Shown: piece after piece, positions 46,668 to 50,083 of the stretch
Layout: the number at the start of each line of letters is the position of its first letter
How positions within the stretch are numbered: the first letter of the stretch is position 1
Origin: Neokomagataea thailandica NBRC 106555
GTDB taxonomy: Bacteria; Pseudomonadota; Alphaproteobacteria; Acetobacterales; Acetobacteraceae
DNA: 50,083 bases
Assembly (NCBI RefSeq): GCF_001598495.1
Contig: NZ_BCZB01000022.1
Location: 1-50,083 of the forward strand
Direction of reading: 5' to 3'
Position numbers and translations under genes: made by a program
Notes under the pieces: generated by a model
Databases searched by the model: none
What the model was told of the DNA's origin: nothing
The model's input: the letters and a program-made list of their open reading frames with translations, nothing else

Positions 46668-47177
46668 TTAAATGGGCTGGTATCCTTGCCATTCTGCGTG
46701 CAGGGCGGTGCCGGTAGGGTGCGGTTCTAGATGGATGAATAGACCGTCGATTTTATCGATGAGGATGCAATCATCAATATCCATTAGGTTGTCGTGATGT
46801 TGTAAATTCCGGTCTGTGAGGAGGAGTTGTTTTGCCCGTGTTTTCGCCTCTTCTGCGGAAGGGGCGACGAGGAATGTGAAAGCGTGATCTTCACAGAGTG
46901 CTCCGGGCGTGTAGCCGCCCATATTGATAAAATAGAGCTTATTGGTGCTGGCTGACGGTGTTGTGTGGATGGATACAGCGTGCCCATCAGCCCATGTGAC
47001 GATGCCATAGGCATCTAAGTGTAACGAATCTCGCGTGCCAAACCATTTTTCGATGAGGAGAGGATGTGCTTCTTCTGGGCGTTCAACTGCGGCGAATTGG
47101 ACGTCATGGACCTCAATATTGGCTCCTGGTGCATCACCACCTAAGTAAAAAATGAAAAGCTTTTTTGATGAGAGCAT
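46668..47177 (-). CDS. DUF1543 domain-containing protein
   Basis: A 169-residue protein of the DUF1543 family, function unknown. It opens with KLFIFYLGGDAPGANIEVHD, the family signature, and carries WADGHAVSI, LYFINMGGY and AEEAKTRAKQLLL. The repeated strand pattern suggests two related halves. ATG 47177 is preferred over TTG 47186. It follows apaG by 31 bp on the same strand, so it is probably the third gene of the metZ operon. Confidence 0.82.
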   Translation of the reverse strand: MLSSKKLFIFYLGGDAPGANIEVHDVQFAAVERPEEAHPLLIEKWFGTRDSLHLDAYGIVTWADGHAVSIHTTPSASTNKLYFINMGGYTPGALCEDHAFTFLVAPSAEEAKTRAKQLLLTDRNLQHHDNLMDIDDCILIDKIDGLFIHLEPHPTGTALHAEWQGYQPI

Positions 47178-47208
47178 GAGAACCAACTGGGAATTATATT
47201 CTATTTCG

Positions 47209-47682
47209 TTAGTGTACTAAACTATGCTCATGCGGGCTGTCGAGGCTAAAAACGGGGATTTTTATGTCGAAGCGTTGGCCTGATGTGGGTTCGACCATGT
47301 GATAGGTGCCGTGCATAAAACCGCTTGGGGTCGTGAGCATGGCGCCGGATGTATAAACATATGGTTCTGAGCGGCTGATGAAAGGTTGCTCCCCCACGAC
47401 ACCATCGCCGTGGACATGTTCTGTGCGTCCTAATCCATCGACGATTTCCCAACTGCGTGACACAAGTTGGACTGTGTCGCTGCGGGTACTCTCAATACTG
47501 ATGTGATAGGCCCATGCGTAGCGGTGTTCTTCTGGTTGGGACTGATCCTCCAGCCAGAAGGTGCGTACAGTCACGGTGAGGTCCTGCGTGGTTTCTGAAA
47601 AGCGTGGTGCGCTTTCCATCGCCTCAGCGAGGGCCGTTTCCGGGTCGGTGACGATCTGCGGGGGGGAGGGCTTGTCTTGCAT
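47209..47682 (-). CDS. apaG: ApaG protein
   Basis: A 157-residue protein of the ApaG family, a fibronectin-III-like fold of uncertain function, originally linked to cobalt resistance and diadenosine polyphosphate levels. Key segments are YHISIESTRSDTVQLVSRSW, DGLGRTEHVHGDGVVGEQP, YTSGAMLTTPSGFMHGTY and FDIKIPVFSL. The N terminus has about 35 extra residues. I chose ATG 47682 (MQDKPSP). It lies 41 bp after metZ on the same strand. Confidence 0.92.
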   Translation of the reverse strand: MQDKPSPPQIVTDPETALAEAMESAPRFSETTQDLTVTVRTFWLEDQSQPEEHRYAWAYHISIESTRSDTVQLVSRSWEIVDGLGRTEHVHGDGVVGEQPFISRSEPYVYTSGAMLTTPSGFMHGTYHMVEPTSGQRFDIKIPVFSLDSPHEHSLVH

Positions 47683-47723
47683 GGCCCTAGTGTAGCGCAG
47701 GGCCATGCAGATGTCAGGTTCTC

Positions 47724-48917
47724 TTATACGCTCTTTTGAGCAGCCTCTGCGCCGCGGCGGAGGTCATTAATCAGATCTTCCGGGTCTTCGAGGCCGACAG
47801 AGAGGCGAATAGCGCCGTCTGTAATGCCAAGGCGTGCCCGTTCTTCAGGTGCAACACGCATATGAGTGGTTGTGGCTGGGTGTGTTGCGAGGCTGCGTGC
47901 GTCTCCAAGATTGTTGGAAATAGCGATGAGCGAAAAGGCATTGAGGCATGCAAAAGCGCCTGCTTGTTCATTCTCAACGGTAAATGCGATGAGTGAACCG
48001 CCATTGGTCATTTGTTTCTTGGCCAGTTCTGCCTGCGGATGGTCCGCCCGACCGGGGTAACGCACGGATTTTACGCCGGGTAAGGTAGCGAGGGCATCAG
48101 CCACCTTCGCGGCATTATGTGCCATGGCGTCCGTGCGGAGTTGCAGTGTCTCAAGCCCTTTGAGGAGAACCCAGGCGTTGAAGGGGGAGAGGGCGTTGCC
48201 GGTGTTGCGGGTAAAGGGTTGGAGGGTCTCGGTAATCCAGCTTTTGCTGCCGAGTACGGCACCGCCGAGCACGCGGCCTTGCCCATCAATGTGCTTTGTA
48301 CAGGAATACAGGACGACATCTGCACCCAGTTTAAGAGGGGACTGACCCAGCGGGGATGCAAAAACGTTATCCACCATGAGAAGGCCGCCCGCTTTATGCG
48401 TGAGGTCTGCGATGTATTGAATGTCCAACACATCAAGCATGGGGTTGGATGGGCTTTCAATCAGTACGGCCGCTGTGGGCTTGGAGAGAGCCTTCTTCCA
48501 GCCATCGAGATCATCACCATCAACCAGTTCGGTTTCAATGCCGTAGCGTGGGAGGAGAGATGTCACGATCCAGTAGCAGGAGCCAAACAGTGCGCGGGAC
48601 GCGACAACACGCTCGCCTGTTTTGACGTGGGAGAGAATGGCTGATGAGACGGCGCCCATGCCGGTTGCTGTTGCGATGCACGCTTCGGCTCCTTCGAGGA
48701 GGGCGAGGCGCTCTTGGAACGTATCAACCGTTGGGTTGCCAAAGCGGGAGTATTGGAAGCGCTCGACATCGCCCGTGAAAGTGGCTGCGGCTTGTTCTGC
48801 GCTGTCATAGACGAAGCCGGATGTTAGGAAGAGAGCTTCAGACGTTTCGCCATAGGGGGTGCGGTTTGGGGCATCATGCAGGAGGCGTGTTGCCGTTTTC
48901 CAGTTGTTTGATGACAT
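47724..48917 (-). CDS. metZ: O-succinylhomoserine sulfhydrylase
   Basis: A 397-residue PLP enzyme that makes homocysteine directly from O-succinylhomoserine and sulfide in methionine synthesis. Family segments are YSRFGNPT, GMGAVSSAIL, the phosphate-binding and Asp region VDNVFASPLGQSPLKLGAD, and the PLP lysine in YSCTKHIDGQGR. The C-terminal RLSVGLEDPEDLINDL is typical. The wider Cys/Met-metabolism family is similar, so O-acetyl specificity remains possible. GGAGGG precedes the ATG. A SAM-II riboswitch lies about 95 nt upstream, which supports the methionine role. Confidence 0.94.
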   Translation of the reverse strand: MSSNNWKTATRLLHDAPNRTPYGETSEALFLTSGFVYDSAEQAAATFTGDVERFQYSRFGNPTVDTFQERLALLEGAEACIATATGMGAVSSAILSHVKTGERVVASRALFGSCYWIVTSLLPRYGIETELVDGDDLDGWKKALSKPTAAVLIESPSNPMLDVLDIQYIADLTHKAGGLLMVDNVFASPLGQSPLKLGADVVLYSCTKHIDGQGRVLGGAVLGSKSWITETLQPFTRNTGNALSPFNAWVLLKGLETLQLRTDAMAHNAAKVADALATLPGVKSVRYPGRADHPQAELAKKQMTNGGSLIAFTVENEQAGAFACLNAFSLIAISNNLGDARSLATHPATTTHMRVAPEERARLGITDGAIRLSVGLEDPEDLINDLRRGAEAAQKSV

Positions 48918-49012
48918 GGGGTCAGTCCCTCCAGTTGGGCAGGGTCCGCAAGGCGGGGCGCTGCACCGGTTGGTGGGCCGTGGAAGTCCTGGGGAATCGT
49001 GGGTGACCTCAG

Positions 49013-49070
49013 GGCCTCTTTAGCGCAATTCTTTAACCTCGCCGCAAGCCGGCCGCTCAAATCACGAGGG
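49013..49070 (-). promoter_or_regulatory. SAM-II riboswitch aptamer
   Basis: On the minus strand, CCTCG then TGATTTGAGC, a GC-rich loop with CTTGC, CGAGG, TTAAA, and GCTAAAGAGGCC follow the order of the SAM-II (metA motif) aptamer. CCTCG pairs with CGAGG as the first stem. The loop GGCC can pair with the tail GGCC as the pseudoknot. It is expected to lower metZ expression when S-adenosylmethionine is plentiful. Confidence 0.88.
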
Positions 49071-49197
49071 TGGTTCGCTGTTTGGCGCTTCCACAATCCA
49101 TTACTATGTGCGTAGTTTTATCCCGCCGTCAACTGTAGATATCCGCAGGAATGTGGATTGCAGTTTCGGGCGGAAGGGATTATATGTCCGCCTGTCT

Positions 49198-49271
49198 GCG
49201 GGTGTAGTTCAATGGTAGAACGGCAGCTTCCCAAGCTGCATACGAGGGTTCGATTCCCTTCACCCGCTCCA
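49198..49271 (+). tRNA. tRNA-Gly (anticodon CCC)
   Basis: A full cloverleaf is present: acceptor GCGGGTG / CACCCGC, D arm with AGTTCAATGGTAGAAC, anticodon stem GCAGC / GCTGC with the loop TTCCCAA, and a T arm with GGTTCGATTCC. The discriminator base is T and CCA is encoded. Anticodon CCC reads GGG glycine codons. Confidence 0.96.
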
Positions 49272-49285
49272 GTTTTCCCTGAAAA

Positions 49286-49804
49286 TTAGCGCAAATTCGG
49301 CATCGCTGGTGAATTCAGCGTGTCTTGATACTGGCTGCCATCCCAGACCCAGCGGTCATTACGGCCGACTTGTAGGTCACGCATGCCACGATGGCTGGTA
49401 CCGAGGACTGAAATATCGCCGTTGACTGAGTCGAGTACGGTTGTCCAGTTATTGTTGTGCCGCAGATAAACGGATGTTGTGCACCCAGCAGAGCCACAAA
49501 GGCGCGCAGACTGAAGCTGTACGAATAAGGCTTCATCGCTTTTTTTGGATGAAAGCGGCGCTGAGCCGACTAAGACAACGGGGGCGTCATGGTGCTTGGC
49601 CGCGTCTGCCAGATCATCTTCATTGAGCGTCCGCGCGTCATGATCCAACGCTGTACCCGGATGCGCCGCGAGGATAACCGGGGCGGGGTAAGAGGAAGAT
49701 GCCGTACTACGCGTATGTGATGCGCGGTGGCGGGCATCGGCAGGAGTGATGATAGACGCAGCAACAAGAATGGGCAGGGTAGCGCACAACAGGCGGTGGA
49801 ACAT
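49286..49804 (-). CDS. Exported protein of unknown function
   Basis: A 172-residue protein I do not recognise. A signal peptide covers about residues 1-24 (LLCATLPILVAASIITPADA). The mature part includes DAPVVLVGSAPLSSKKSD, a likely disulfide pair in ARLCGSAGCTTSVYL, and a Trp-containing C-terminal strand RNDRWVWDGSQY. The Cys-Gly-Ser-Ala-Gly-Cys arrangement and strand pattern suggest a small beta domain. It is convergent with the tRNA gene. Confidence 0.6.
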   Translation of the reverse strand: MFHRLLCATLPILVAASIITPADARHRASHTRSTASSSYPAPVILAAHPGTALDHDARTLNEDDLADAAKHHDAPVVLVGSAPLSSKKSDEALFVQLQSARLCGSAGCTTSVYLRHNNNWTTVLDSVNGDISVLGTSHRGMRDLQVGRNDRWVWDGSQYQDTLNSPAMPNLR

Positions 49805-49892
49805 GGAGTGTCTAGCCTTGGCTAAAATGTGGATGTGAGATGACTATAGCACGAAATGCGTGATCAGTTCCCTTTTGAGGGAGAGAGGGTGT

Positions 49893-50083
49893 TTATTCGT
49901 GCCGTAATGTGATCACAAGAACATCACGATGGGCGGGTTGTGTGGGGTCAATTGGGGTGACGGGGGTCACGCCATGGAAAACACGGTGATCATCCACAAT
50001 GGCGGCGTCAAGCGGTTCGGTAAGGGTGAAGGAGCCGAGTAAAGTTTGGGCATCGTCATGGATTGTGGTGGTGCCTTGTTCCA
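49893..50083 (-). CDS. 2OG-Fe dioxygenase family protein (C-terminal fragment)
   Basis: The gene continues beyond the window edge; only the last 62 or so codons are visible. They read GSFTLTEPLDAAIVDDHRVF followed by HGVTPVTP, ending RDVLVITLRHE. This matches the C-terminal part of the 2-oxoglutarate/iron dioxygenase family represented by PF10014, in which the HGV His is a metal ligand and the Arg before DVL contacts 2-oxoglutarate. The substrate is probably a free amino acid, by analogy with family members; this is inference. Confidence 0.65.
   Translation of the reverse strand, partial: EQGTTTIHDDAQTLLGSFTLTEPLDAAIVDDHRVFHGVTPVTPIDPTQPAHRDVLVITLRHE

Overview
The window looks like the chromosome of an acetic acid bacterium (Acetobacteraceae, Alphaproteobacteria). 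The signs are a glycine-type 5-aminolevulinate synthase (hemA), an alphaproteobacterial ATP12-type F1-ATPase assembly chaperone, a fused ispDF gene, a SAM-II riboswitch before metZ, a ccmCDEFGHI cytochrome c maturation operon, and a YneI/GabD-like succinate-semialdehyde dehydrogenase. A methyl-accepting chemotaxis protein suggests a motile cell. I cannot name the genus. Gene density is high, and most starts overlap the upstream stop by 4 bp or are set by a clear ribosome binding site.

Layout. 0.2-2.2 kb: two tandem cation diffusion facilitators, the first with a His-Gly-rich tail encoded by a perfect hexamer repeat. 2.3-5.2 kb: a YqhA-type membrane protein, an FAD-dependent dehydrogenase and a GNAT acetyltransferase. 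5.2-9.2 kb: an MFS transporter, a degenerate EAL-domain protein and hemA. 9.2-13.6 kb: a TonB-dependent receptor with a Fur-box-like palindrome, and thiC under a TPP riboswitch. 13.7-16.1 kb: a small ORF, cvpA and purF, followed by about 0.7 kb in which I see no gene. 17-20.3 kb: an S10-family peptidase, a frameshifted fumC and a zinc-ribbon membrane protein. 20.3-25.6 kb: the ccm operon on the minus strand, without ccmA or ccmB.

25.7-30.7 kb: an EVE-domain protein, an EcsC-family protein, aat translationally coupled to two tandem secreted paralogues of unknown role, and a Gly/Pro-rich exported protein. 30.8-40.6 kb: bcp, a YhdP-like AsmA-superfamily giant, rarA, an RluA-family pseudouridine synthase, a second AsmA-family giant and ATP12. 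41-46 kb: succinate-semialdehyde dehydrogenase, a chemoreceptor with an AT-rich sensor half, and ispDF. 46-50 kb: a secreted cupin, metZ-apaG-DUF1543 on the minus strand behind a SAM-II aptamer, tRNA-Gly(CCC), a secreted unknown, and the C-terminal end of a 2OG-Fe dioxygenase-family gene at the window edge.

Most of the window is housekeeping: haem and cytochrome c assembly, thiamine, purine, methionine and isoprenoid synthesis, and envelope maintenance. I found no phage, insertion sequence, CRISPR array or defence island. The points most worth a second look are the fumC frameshift, the EAL protein that has lost its catalytic residues, the coupled pair of secreted paralogues after aat, the long gap between the SAM-II aptamer and metZ, and the unexplained stretch after purF.
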